Of a stretch of DNA of 64,000 bases, positions 7,839-16,517 are shown one piece after another. The notes beneath the pieces are model-generated. The model was given only the letters and a program-made list of their open reading frames with translations, was not told the origin of the DNA and did no database searches. A program made the position numbers and the translations under genes. How positions within the stretch are numbered: the first letter of the stretch is position 1; every line of letters begins with the position of its first letter. The DNA comes from SFWF01 sp045539925. GTDB taxonomy: Bacteria; Bacillota; Clostridia; Oscillospirales; Acutalibacteraceae. The stretch covers positions 11,105-75,104 of the forward strand of contig JAZQGH010000121.1 in NCBI GenBank assembly GCA_045539925.1, written 5' to 3'.

Positions 7839-9885
7839 CTTTTCTCCCATATACCCTTGTACCCTTAATTGTAGAAATCGACAAGCTTTTTATCTGCTTT
7901 GGAAGCTTAGGACTATTTTTAGCAAAGCCCTCATACAAGGTCAGCCAGGTTCCTCCACAGCTTGCGGGATGTGTGCCGCCAATGTAAAGCTTGCCAGCAA
8001 ATTGTTTACTGTTTCCCGATAAATCACAGGTAGCGGTCTGCGTAAACCATCCATAAGCCTCGTCCTGTAGCCCAACCATACAACCGCATCTTGCATACAT
8101 TGAAGCAGACAGACTTGAGCCATGCTCTGTGTATGGCAAATAAAAGCTATAGTTTGCCCTCTTTACCTCGGTGCTGAATCTATGTGGCAGCACACAAAGC
8201 AGTGCAACCACGTCTGCTTGCTTAATTACTCTTGTCGCAGTTGCAACACCGTTGCTTCCGCCCCAATATTCACTCGGATGCACAAGCCTTGCCCGAGCGA
8301 CGCTTGGAAGCACGTCCTCCAGCTTGAAATATCCATCAAACTGCTCAATTATTCCATTTTCATCAGGTGATGGCAGGTAAATCTTACGTTTAAATTTTTT
8401 AATGCATTCTATATCCTTTTTATGTGCTTGGATCAGCTCACTATAATTCTCCGGACTGTGCTTCTTGAGTATTTCAAGTGCCTTGAGGGTCACGCAAGCA
8501 GTTTCGTGAGCCATATAGTTAGTGTACGCATTGTTGTTTACACTATCGTGATACTCGTCGGGGCCCATAACATCAAGAAGCTCAAATCTGTCTTTGACGT
8601 GATTGTAATAGGCTCTGTAATAATAGAAAAGTGCACATTGGATAAGTGCTTCGGCTCCTCCGTCGGTCAATATTGACAGATCCCTTGTTTGCTTATAAAC
8701 ATCAAACAAGCACACGGCGATGTCGGCGGAAATATGAATTTGCTTATCCTTGAAGTATGTTCGCACGGCTCTTCCGGTAAATACATCGATCACATTGAAA
8801 TCAGAGCAGGCATCATATCCGTTCTCCTGACTTTCCCAAGCATAAAACGCACCGCTATATCCGTATTCCTTCGCCTTAAGCATTGCACCGGACAGTCCGT
8901 TTATTCTATATCGGATAAGCCGTTTTGCAGTTTCCGGGTCGGTTTTCAGATAAAATGGGATCATAAACATCTCGGTATCCCAGAACACCGCACCCTTGTA
9001 CGTTTGCCCTGAAAGTCCTCTTGCACTGATAGAGAGATTTTCCACCTTCGGAGCATAAATTATAAGCTGATAAATACTGTGCTGAACTGCCGTGGCAAGT
9101 TTGTTCTCGTCGTCGATCATTACCCTGCTTCTCTTCCACGTATCACGCCACCACCCGTCATTCAGTCGAACAAGCGTTCCAAAATCTTCAATATTCTCAT
9201 TGCTTGCAACCAAATTGGTGTGACTCAACGTACAGTATTTTTCCACCTCAAAGCTCTTACCAATCAACAGGTATTTGTTAAGGAGCTTGCTTTTGCTTTT
9301 TATAACACCCCTCGGCTTTTCCGAGGCCTTTTCGTCCACGGCTACCCACAAGCTTTTGTTCTCGTTTGTGTGTGCAATAACCCTCAGGGGAGACGTTTCC
9401 ATTTTATCAACGTAAAAATGCTTACCGTTTATGTTCCAAACGTTACAGTCAATTCCACTGCAAACCGTAATTTCGCATTCCTTGTTGCACTTGATTTGCA
9501 ATTTGCTGACCAACAAATCGTTTCGGGTTTGAAGGAAAAATCGACTTGAATGAACACAAACCTCAATACCGTCAACCAGATAAACCGTTTTCCTTTCAAA
9601 TATGCCATTGTCAAGGTTAAGGCTTTCCACGTGATCGATTATCTGATTATCACTTAGCTTCGAGTCGTTGATTTTGATTGTCAAATAAAGGGGGTTAGGC
9701 ATATTGACCGGCTCTCTCCAGCTGCTGCCGCTTTGGTCATAGAAGCCGCAGGTAGTCAGTGCAACACATTCTTTTTTTGTGTGTTCCTCAAGTGTACCTC
9801 GGTAACCGTAGCAGCCATTGCCGATTATAAGTCTGTTTCCGCGTGCAATTCTATCGCACAGAATACCTCTTTCCTCTAAAATCAT
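7831..9885 (-). CDS. GH65 glycoside phosphorylase A (kojibiose/nigerose-type)
   Basis: A 684-residue cytoplasmic family GH65 enzyme. GNGCYGYRGTLEE near the N-terminus is characteristic of GH65, FWDTEMFMIPFY lines the (alpha/alpha)6 barrel, and the catalytic glutamate is in VMGPDEYHDSVNNNAYTNYMA at about residue 442. GH65 enzymes phosphorolyse alpha-glucosides (maltose, trehalose, kojibiose, nigerose and others) with release of beta-glucose 1-phosphate. Sequence alone does not fix the linkage. The start codon overlaps the preceding GH65 gene by four bases (ATGA), and pgmB overlaps its end, so the three are translationally coupled. No signal peptide is present. Confidence 0.92.
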   Translation of the reverse strand: MILEERGILCDRIARGNRLIIGNGCYGYRGTLEEHTKKECVALTTCGFYDQSGSSWREPVNMPNPLYLTIKINDSKLSDNQIIDHVESLNLDNGIFERKTVYLVDGIEVCVHSSRFFLQTRNDLLVSKLQIKCNKECEITVCSGIDCNVWNINGKHFYVDKMETSPLRVIAHTNENKSLWVAVDEKASEKPRGVIKSKSKLLNKYLLIGKSFEVEKYCTLSHTNLVASNENIEDFGTLVRLNDGWWRDTWKRSRVMIDDENKLATAVQHSIYQLIIYAPKVENLSISARGLSGQTYKGAVFWDTEMFMIPFYLKTDPETAKRLIRYRINGLSGAMLKAKEYGYSGAFYAWESQENGYDACSDFNVIDVFTGRAVRTYFKDKQIHISADIAVCLFDVYKQTRDLSILTDGGAEALIQCALFYYYRAYYNHVKDRFELLDVMGPDEYHDSVNNNAYTNYMAHETACVTLKALEILKKHSPENYSELIQAHKKDIECIKKFKRKIYLPSPDENGIIEQFDGYFKLEDVLPSVARARLVHPSEYWGGSNGVATATRVIKQADVVALLCVLPHRFSTEVKRANYSFYLPYTEHGSSLSASMYARCGCMVGLQDEAYGWFTQTATCDLSGNSKQFAGKLYIGGTHPASCGGTWLTLYEGFAKNSPKLPKQIKSLSISTIKGTRVYGRKDD

Positions 9886-12110
9886 TTTTTAATCTCCAGT
9901 TTGTCTAGGATCGTATATTCTCTACCGTATACGACTAATCTTACGGGTTTTTGTGAATTATTCGCTATGTTTACACCGTTTTTGTCAACTTTTATTGACA
10001 AAAGAGCACCTTCAACGGTAATTTTGAAGCTATATGCCGCCCAGGAATCGGGACAGATTGGATTCAAGGAAATCTTCCCATCGCTGCGAAGACCTGCAAA
10101 TCCATATACTATATTAAGCCACGCGGCCGAAATGCTGGTTGTATGCAAGCCCTCGTGTGTGTTGCGATTGTAATCGTCAATATCCATTCGGGTGGCGAAG
10201 GCGAAAAAGTCGTATGCCTGATTATACTCACCGATTTCTGCCGCGAGAATTGAATGAACAGAGGGAGAGAGCGAGGACTCGTGAATACACCTCGGTTCAT
10301 AGAACATATAGTTTGCTCTCTTTTGCTCTAGGGTAAAATCACTGTTGTATAAAAGCTGGAACATAAGGACGTCCGGCTGCTTTATCATATCGTTACGATA
10401 AATTCTATCGTAGCTCCAGGAGTGATAGAGTGGAAACTGCTCATCCGGAATTGAATGTATGTCTACGTGCGGCAATTTGAAATATCCATCGTGCTGCTCA
10501 TACAGCTTTGTTTTTTCGTCATACAAAATGAGCATTTTTTCACTACATAGGGCAAAATAATCGGCCTCCTCTTTCGAAACCGAAAGCTCGCGAAGTCTTT
10601 CCTTCGGTAATTCCTGCAGCACGCTCAAGGTGTACGAAAGCGTTTTCTTCGCCATATAGTTAGTGTAGGTATTGTGATTAACCATCATCTGAAATTCGTC
10701 AGGTCCCATTACGCAGTAATAGCCGTAATAGGAATTCGTCGCATCCCACTGACCGCGAGTTACGAGATAACGACAAATCTCAACAAGCATTTCTATACCG
10801 TGTGAATACAAAAATTCCTTATCACCGCTAACATTCACGTAGTGGTAAATGCCATACGCGACAGCGGTTGACGGTTGCATCTGCAAGGAAGCATGTTGCC
10901 AGAGAGTACAGGCCTCCTCACCGTTAAGCGTTGCGATCGGATAGCAGGCACCGTCACAGTCAAGATCTCTAGCACGCTTCTTGGCTTCCTCAAGTGTTCC
11001 GTATCTGAACTCAAGCAGATTCTTTGCAGCCTGCAAATTATTGAACAAATAGTAGGGCAGGCAGTAGGTTTCGGTATCCCAAAAGGCGTGTCCCGAATAG
11101 GCCTCGCCCGTAAGGCCCTTTGCTCCTATATTGCTTCCCTCTTTTGCACCGTGATAGGTCTGCTGAAGCTGGAAAATGCAGAAGCGTATTCCCTGCTGAT
11201 TTTGGTCATCGCCCTCAATTTCTATATCGGATTTGCTCCAAAAATCATTCCAATACTCATTGTTACGCTGATATGCTTTAACATATCCCTCTGCACACTG
11301 CTCTCTCAGCTCTTTTCTCGCCTGTTCAAGACAGCCTTCACCGCCCTTATCGGTAGCAACCGAGATTAATCGAGTGAATGTCCTTTTGCTCTTTCCGTCA
11401 AGTGCAACCGCAAAGCTCTGCTTTACACCCTTGTTTATTTCTGCAGAAGTAGGAGCCGCCCCCTCCATATCACAATGCATGGCACAGGCAACCCTTTGAT
11501 TTATGGAATCGGTGCTGCATTCTATTGCAGCCTGCTCACTCTCTACAACTCTCCAACGAGAAGGATTTCCAAAGTGCTTTTCATCAAAGCTCAGCGATGC
11601 TTCAACGGTAATATTACACGGCTTGTCGGAGCAAAAAGCGATCTGCTGATATGCCCTGCCACAATGCTCCATATCCAAAAAACGACAAAATTCGGTTTTA
11701 AGTCGGATATCGCCAACCTCCCACACGAGCGATCTGAAAAGCTTTCCCTGCTTCAGATCAAGTGTACGGCTATAGTCGGTGTAAGGCGTGCTTGCCATAT
11801 CCAATACTACATCATCCACGGTAATTCTAATGCCAAAAAAATTGACGCTGTTTACCATATAATGTGTTCTTGTTGCAATTCCACGGTAACCGGTTGCGGC
11901 CTTATCAATCGCATACTCATATATGCCATTTATGTAAGTTCCGATAAGCGACGGCGCGATCGTACCCTCATCAAGAAATCCGCGTGCACCCATAAACTCG
12001 TTGCCCAGCGAGAAAACCGATTCGGCAACCTTTGAAAACTTGTCACTGAATTCCGATTCAGTAAGACTCCATTTATCTATTTCAAAATGCTTTCTTGGTG
12101 TTTTTCCCAT
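9882..12110 (-). CDS. GH65 glycoside phosphorylase B
   Basis: A 742-residue family GH65 enzyme from a different subfamily than its neighbour. The N-terminal beta-sandwich region includes SLGNEFMGARGFLDEG, the barrel carries FWDTETYCLPYYL, and the catalytic glutamate lies in VMGPDEFQMMVNHNTYTNYMAKK at about residue 471. A C-terminal beta domain follows (about 660-742). The AAGGAG site six bases before the ATG is strong. Having two GH65 enzymes of different type suggests that two linkages or two chain lengths are handled, for example a disaccharide and longer oligosaccharides. It lies directly after a hairpin separating it from the importer genes. Confidence 0.92.
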   Translation of the reverse strand: MGKTPRKHFEIDKWSLTESEFSDKFSKVAESVFSLGNEFMGARGFLDEGTIAPSLIGTYINGIYEYAIDKAATGYRGIATRTHYMVNSVNFFGIRITVDDVVLDMASTPYTDYSRTLDLKQGKLFRSLVWEVGDIRLKTEFCRFLDMEHCGRAYQQIAFCSDKPCNITVEASLSFDEKHFGNPSRWRVVESEQAAIECSTDSINQRVACAMHCDMEGAAPTSAEINKGVKQSFAVALDGKSKRTFTRLISVATDKGGEGCLEQARKELREQCAEGYVKAYQRNNEYWNDFWSKSDIEIEGDDQNQQGIRFCIFQLQQTYHGAKEGSNIGAKGLTGEAYSGHAFWDTETYCLPYYLFNNLQAAKNLLEFRYGTLEEAKKRARDLDCDGACYPIATLNGEEACTLWQHASLQMQPSTAVAYGIYHYVNVSGDKEFLYSHGIEMLVEICRYLVTRGQWDATNSYYGYYCVMGPDEFQMMVNHNTYTNYMAKKTLSYTLSVLQELPKERLRELSVSKEEADYFALCSEKMLILYDEKTKLYEQHDGYFKLPHVDIHSIPDEQFPLYHSWSYDRIYRNDMIKQPDVLMFQLLYNSDFTLEQKRANYMFYEPRCIHESSLSPSVHSILAAEIGEYNQAYDFFAFATRMDIDDYNRNTHEGLHTTSISAAWLNIVYGFAGLRSDGKISLNPICPDSWAAYSFKITVEGALLSIKVDKNGVNIANNSQKPVRLVVYGREYTILDKLEIKK

Positions 12111-12120
12111 ATTATCTCCT

Positions 12121-12158
12121 TTTTAAAAATGCCCATTGATACACTCAATGGGCATTTT
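12121..12158 (-). terminator. intra-operon hairpin between importer and GH65 genes
   Basis: Minus-strand AATGCCCATTGA / TCAATGGGCATT with a short loop is followed by TTTTTAAAA. It probably gives partial termination or protects the 3' end of the transporter mRNA, so importer and phosphorylase levels can differ. Confidence 0.6.
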
Positions 12159-12159
12159 A

Positions 12160-13053
12160 TTAACCTTTCATTCCACTTGTAGCGTTTGTTCCCGTAATTT
12201 GCTTCTGGAAAATAGCAAAAACTATGATCTGCGGTAAAATGGAAATAGAAAGTGCCATTAAATATTTATCAATTCCAAATCCCATCATATTGGACATATT
12301 CATTTTTAGGTTGTATATCTTCACCATCACCGTGGCAAGAGAATCGTCCTGAAGAAGCAGATACGGCAGCAGGAAATCCGCCCAGGATGCAGTCATTGCA
12401 AAAATGCTGACAACACCCACGATCGGACGGCTTAGTGGCAATGCAACCTTAAAGAACATTTGAATTGATCTTGCTCCATCGATCTCGGCGGCCTCAAACA
12501 GCGATCTGGGAATGGTGTCAAAATAGTTTTTGAACATCATAAAATAGTAAGCGTTTGCTCCGTAGAGCAAGCAAAGCGGTATGTACCAGGCGTAGCCATC
12601 AAGCCCAAGCTTTGCTATGTTTGAATAAAGCGGCACAAGACTTGCGACCGCGGGAATCATATAGCTTCCCATAATAAGGCTATACACCAGCTTATGTCCA
12701 ATCGGCTTAACGATTGATACCGCATAGGCAAGAAGTCCATTAAATACAACCGCACAAAGCACCGAGCCGGCCATAATAATAAACGTGTTGATGAAATATT
12801 TGCCAAAATCCACCATCTTCCACACTTCGATAATTTTCGATAAATCTATTGATTCCGGGAAGAATTGAAATGGAGATTTGAAAACGTCATCGGCGTCCTT
12901 AAATCCCGCCAGGAAAAGCCACGCGATCGGAATAATTCCAACCAGGCATGCGGTTATTAATATAAAAATAATGATACCATATAAAACGTGAAAGCGTTTA
13001 TGCCGATATTCTATGCCGATTATTAATCCTTCTCGTTTTTTACTTAATTTCAT
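12160..13053 (-). CDS. ABC sugar transporter permease (MalG/UgpE type)
   Basis: A 297-residue inner-membrane permease with about six transmembrane helices. It carries the EAA loop (EAAEIDGARSIQMFFKVALPLSRP) that contacts the ATPase. It belongs to the CUT1 family, which imports oligosaccharides. The ATG overlaps the upstream permease stop by four bases. No ATP-binding subunit is encoded in this locus; CUT1 systems of Firmicutes often share one multipurpose ATPase such as MsmK, which would then be encoded elsewhere. Confidence 0.93.
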   Translation of the reverse strand: MKLSKKREGLIIGIEYRHKRFHVLYGIIIFILITACLVGIIPIAWLFLAGFKDADDVFKSPFQFFPESIDLSKIIEVWKMVDFGKYFINTFIIMAGSVLCAVVFNGLLAYAVSIVKPIGHKLVYSLIMGSYMIPAVASLVPLYSNIAKLGLDGYAWYIPLCLLYGANAYYFMMFKNYFDTIPRSLFEAAEIDGARSIQMFFKVALPLSRPIVGVVSIFAMTASWADFLLPYLLLQDDSLATVMVKIYNLKMNMSNMMGFGIDKYLMALSISILPQIIVFAIFQKQITGTNATSGMKG

Positions 13054-13958
13054 TCCACATCATCCCCCTTTTTTGAGAGCTTGAAATATAGAATACTGAG
13101 AGAAACAATAATTATCGCCAAAACAACTCCACACGCTGCACCCATACCCGCCTCATGATCAATAAAGGTGTAACGGTAGCAAAGATACATAAGTGATATT
13201 GATGCGTTATCAGGTCCGCCGGCAGTCATCATCATTGGCTCGTAGAATACCTGGAAAACTGAAATGATCTGCAAAATTAAAAGCAGACGTATGGTTGGGC
13301 TGATCGTTGGCAGGGTTACGTGCCAGATTCTATGGAACAGATTTGCTCCGTCAAGTCTTGCCGCCTCGTAGAGTGTATTATCAACAGCCTGTAACGACGA
13401 CAGATAAACCAGCACAGTAGCACCTGCACCTCGCCAGGTCATTACAAGCACAATCATTGGTATTACCCACTGCGAATTAGATAAAACGGTTATTTGCTCC
13501 ATTCCGAACAAGGATAGTATTCCGTTTATCATACTGCCCCTTGAGCCGTCCAAAATCTGTGTCCACATAAGCATTACCGCAACACCTGAGATAATGCTGG
13601 GAAGATACAAAAGGCATCTGAAGCCCGCCTTGAAGTGTATTACCTCGGAGAGCAACAAACCAAGGAACAGAGGAAGCAAAAATCCTATTACAAGTGACCA
13701 GAAGGCATAGATAAAGGTGTTTTTTAATGCACTGAAAAATGCGGGGTCACTAAACACTCTTTGGTAGTTTTCAAACCATATAAAGTCCTGCTTTTGAAAA
13801 CGGTGTACCTCATAAAAGGAATAGGCGATGTTCTCTATCAGCGGTGCCCAAACAAAGAAAGTAAAGAGCACAAGGGTGGGCAACATAATTGCCCATCCTC
13901 CGATGTTCTTTTTGACTATTACATTCAGCTTGTGCCACTTGCTTTGATTTTTAGTCAT
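13050..13958 (-). CDS. ABC sugar transporter permease (MalF/UgpA type)
   Basis: A 302-residue permease with about six transmembrane helices. The EAA motif is EAARLDGANLFHRIWHVTLPTISP, and the first helix follows a short basic N-terminus (WHKLNVIVKKNIGGW). It pairs with the downstream MalG-type permease to form the membrane channel for the binding protein encoded just upstream. A GAGGTAAAGAG ribosome site precedes the ATG. It is part of the CUT1 importer in the phosphorylase operon. Confidence 0.93.
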   Translation of the reverse strand: MTKNQSKWHKLNVIVKKNIGGWAIMLPTLVLFTFFVWAPLIENIAYSFYEVHRFQKQDFIWFENYQRVFSDPAFFSALKNTFIYAFWSLVIGFLLPLFLGLLLSEVIHFKAGFRCLLYLPSIISGVAVMLMWTQILDGSRGSMINGILSLFGMEQITVLSNSQWVIPMIVLVMTWRGAGATVLVYLSSLQAVDNTLYEAARLDGANLFHRIWHVTLPTISPTIRLLLILQIISVFQVFYEPMMMTAGGPDNASISLMYLCYRYTFIDHEAGMGAACGVVLAIIIVSLSILYFKLSKKGDDVE

Positions 13959-14012
13959 ATCTCTTTACCTCAATGATAACCAAAAGCTTGATCCGAGATT
14001 AATTATCCCGTC

Positions 14013-15422
14013 CTATTCATTCATACGTGATAAATAGTTGTTTTCAAAGGTCGTATCCGCAGTGTTCAGTAGGGACAGCGGATTTGCCTTGCTATTTGTA
14101 AGCACGTTCTGAATAGAATTATCTAATAATCCATACATCTCCTGACAATAATTCGGCTCCTCTGCGCGACGCATTTCGTGAATAGTATCGAAGAAGTCCT
14201 TCATATAGTCATAATTTACGTTTATATACTTCTGCTCGAGTGCATTAGCAGTATCCAAATACTCCTGATTCTTCCAGGGCTTAATTGTCGGCAAGATAGG
14301 CATACCCTTCTTCTCTGCTACCTGGAAGCCCTTTTCCATAGCCGCAAGTGAAATATCGTCAACGTCGGGGCTTCTGCCGATATAATGCAGGAACTTAAGT
14401 GCACCCTCAACCTGCTCATCGCTGGCGTTCTCTGCAAATACATAGGGGGTTCCGCCAAACAATGCATATCTGCTTTCACCGTCACCGGTGGGCATGGGAA
14501 CAAAGGCAAAGTTGTCCTTATCAAAATTGTATCCCGTAATGGGCTGGCTGAGCGCATCGTTACCAACGAACGCCATAAGCACCTGATTGGTTCCGATTTT
14601 TGCAGGGAAATCGTTGTAGTTAAGAGATGCACCGGGATAGCAAAGCCCCTCGCTTGCAAGCTCCTGAAGCCAGGACAATGCGGCAACCATACCCGGATCT
14701 GCAAGATTGCTCTTCCAGACGCCATCCTCCTGATACTGCAAATTGCCTGCACCAAAGTTCCATGCTAAGTTGGTAAGCTGCCAGCCGCCCTGCTTATTGG
14801 CGGACAGAATAAGAATACCGTATACGTCGTCATAGGTTTCCTGGGTAAGTCTGCAAAGATCGGTTACCTCGTCAAACGTAGTCGGGTACAGAGGCTCACC
14901 GTTATCGTCGTAGAGCTTATATTTGCCGTCTTCATCCTTGTCGATTACACCCATATCATAAAGCAGCTCCAGATTGATGAACAGGCCCATACCGTATCCG
15001 TCACGGGGAACGCCATACACCTCACCGTTTTTCGATAAGGTCGCACGCATACTGTCATCCATCTTGTCAAGCCATCCAAGATCCTGAAGCTGAGAGGTGA
15101 TCGGTCTGATATATTCCTCTCTGATGAGCATTTCAGGCTCGGTGAAATATGTCTGGAATACTGTTGGCAGTGCACCGATATTACCCTTTGCCGCTACGGT
15201 TTCGGGGCTGTATGTATAGGGCTCGGGAACTATTTCGTACTGAGGATAATCCCTCTCGAAATTCGCCTTCCACTCATTATACATAGCAACGTCATCGGTC
15301 TGTGATGCCTCAGGCCAAAAACCTATTGTGATTTTGATTCTTTCGTCATTTTCATTATTACATGACGTTAATAACAACAATGAAAGTACCAGAAGAAAAA
15401 TAATACATAATGTTTTTTTCAT
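14013..15422 (-). CDS. ABC sugar-binding lipoprotein
   Basis: A 469-residue extracellular solute-binding protein of the bacterial family 1 type. The signal peptide MKKTLCIIFLLVLSLLL ends in the lipobox LTSC with the lipidated Cys21. A 42-codon in-frame extension upstream is excluded because TTGGAGAGG sits immediately before the ATG at 15420-15422. It captures oligosaccharides for the two permeases that follow. It is the first gene of the operon, behind a strong promoter. Confidence 0.93.
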   Translation of the reverse strand: MKKTLCIIFLLVLSLLLLTSCNNENDERIKITIGFWPEASQTDDVAMYNEWKANFERDYPQYEIVPEPYTYSPETVAAKGNIGALPTVFQTYFTEPEMLIREEYIRPITSQLQDLGWLDKMDDSMRATLSKNGEVYGVPRDGYGMGLFINLELLYDMGVIDKDEDGKYKLYDDNGEPLYPTTFDEVTDLCRLTQETYDDVYGILILSANKQGGWQLTNLAWNFGAGNLQYQEDGVWKSNLADPGMVAALSWLQELASEGLCYPGASLNYNDFPAKIGTNQVLMAFVGNDALSQPITGYNFDKDNFAFVPMPTGDGESRYALFGGTPYVFAENASDEQVEGALKFLHYIGRSPDVDDISLAAMEKGFQVAEKKGMPILPTIKPWKNQEYLDTANALEQKYINVNYDYMKDFFDTIHEMRRAEEPNYCQEMYGLLDNSIQNVLTNSKANPLSLLNTADTTFENNYLSRMNE

Positions 15423-15471
15423 AAGCACCTCTCCAATAAATAATTTTTTTAAAATATTATTGTCTATTTTA

Positions 15472-15500
15472 ATTATATCTTTTTTTGCCGGCTTTTTCAA
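15472..15500 (-). promoter_or_regulatory. promoter of the sugar importer/phosphorylase operon
   Basis: Minus-strand TTGAAA and TATAAT are separated by exactly 17 bases, 50 bases before the binding-protein start. The bases from the -10 onward (TATAATTAAAATAGACAAT) resemble those upstream of the 890-residue lipoprotein gene (TATCATTAAAATAGATAAT), which suggests common control. Confidence 0.75.
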
Positions 15501-15548
15501 TATAAATATACTGCTAAATGGTGGAGAAAACTGCATAGGAATAAACAA

Positions 15549-15578
15549 AAATTCAGCAGTCCGGGACTGCTGAATTTT
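15549..15578 (-). terminator. terminator after the two-component genes
   Basis: The 11-base stem ATTCAGCAGTC / GACTGCTGAAT is followed on the minus strand by TTTTTGTTT. It separates the regulator transcript from the importer operon. Confidence 0.8.
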
Positions 15579-15580
15579 TT

Positions 15581-16516
15581 CTAAATATCTGTACTTGCTC
15601 GTTTATACAGGTTGTTCAGTGGGACTATAAGCCTATCGCTTAAAGAGCGGGCGGCAAGCACACTCAGGATGATCAATGCTATATCGACCGCAAAGAATAT
15701 CGCAAAAATCTCAAGGGATATTTTCCAAAACTCATGCTGCGGAGCATAGATTACCACCTGCCATCCGTCCTGCATCTCGCTTGCTACAATATAGTTCATT
15801 ATGTCATTTGACAATCCGTTTTTCTCTTCACTTTGAAAGTTTTTTGCCAACTCATAATCATCGGTAAGCAAATTTCCGTTTGACAGATAGACCTTGCAGT
15901 CAACTCCAAAGCTCTGACAGTTGAACTTAAGCGAGCCTATGGTTTCGGGTAAAATATCTGCCACAAGCAAACCAATATTATTGCCATCCGAATAAACCTT
16001 TTGTATACAGGAGACAATTCCCTTTCCCGAGTTATATCTGTTGTAGTTATACGTTTGTGCCAGCGACTCGGTTCTTACCGAAACCATACTGTCCTTATCA
16101 CTTTGAATAAAGCTGCTTATTTCCTCGTTCAATAACAGCTCCTCAAGAGTCGGTGGAGAGCCCACGCCCGCCGAATATGCAATATAGCCGTTATACCCGT
16201 ATAGAATTACTCCGTCAATTTTTACCGAATAGTTGCACAGTGAGTTCAGCGAGGCCGAAACGTCACTTACGTCACCTTCAACCACGTCAATAAGTCTATC
16301 GTTAAGCGAAGCATTCTTTACAAATCCCATAACCGTTGAGATGTATAAGCTTCCGCTATCAAGACAGCTCTGGGCATTTTGGTAGGTTCTGTTTGCCTGT
16401 GAGTTGAACAGGTTACGAATAATTACAAAATATGAAATTGACGAAAGCAGCAGCACGAACACAATTGTCATCAAAAGCATACTGTAAAATATTCTTTTAT
16501 ATAATTTGTTAAACAT
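15581..16516 (-). CDS. membrane sensor lacking a kinase domain
   Basis: A 311-residue protein with a transmembrane helix at about 10-32, a large extracytoplasmic region (Cache-like, about 35-265) and a second helix at about 270-292, followed by RSLSDRLIVPLNNLYKRASTDI. That last stretch matches the beginning of the HAMP linker of YesM-type kinases, but the protein then stops. HAMP remainder, histidine and ATPase domains are all absent, and a terminator follows at once, so this is not a simple frameshift with kinase sequence beyond it. It starts one base after the complete kinase gene ends. It may modulate that kinase by heterodimerising, or be a decayed duplicate. Confidence 0.8.
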   Translation of the reverse strand: MFNKLYKRIFYSMLLMTIVFVLLLSSISYFVIIRNLFNSQANRTYQNAQSCLDSGSLYISTVMGFVKNASLNDRLIDVVEGDVSDVSASLNSLCNYSVKIDGVILYGYNGYIAYSAGVGSPPTLEELLLNEEISSFIQSDKDSMVSVRTESLAQTYNYNRYNSGKGIVSCIQKVYSDGNNIGLLVADILPETIGSLKFNCQSFGVDCKVYLSNGNLLTDDYELAKNFQSEEKNGLSNDIMNYIVASEMQDGWQVVIYAPQHEFWKISLEIFAIFFAVDIALIILSVLAARSLSDRLIVPLNNLYKRASTDI

Positions 16517-16517
16517 A

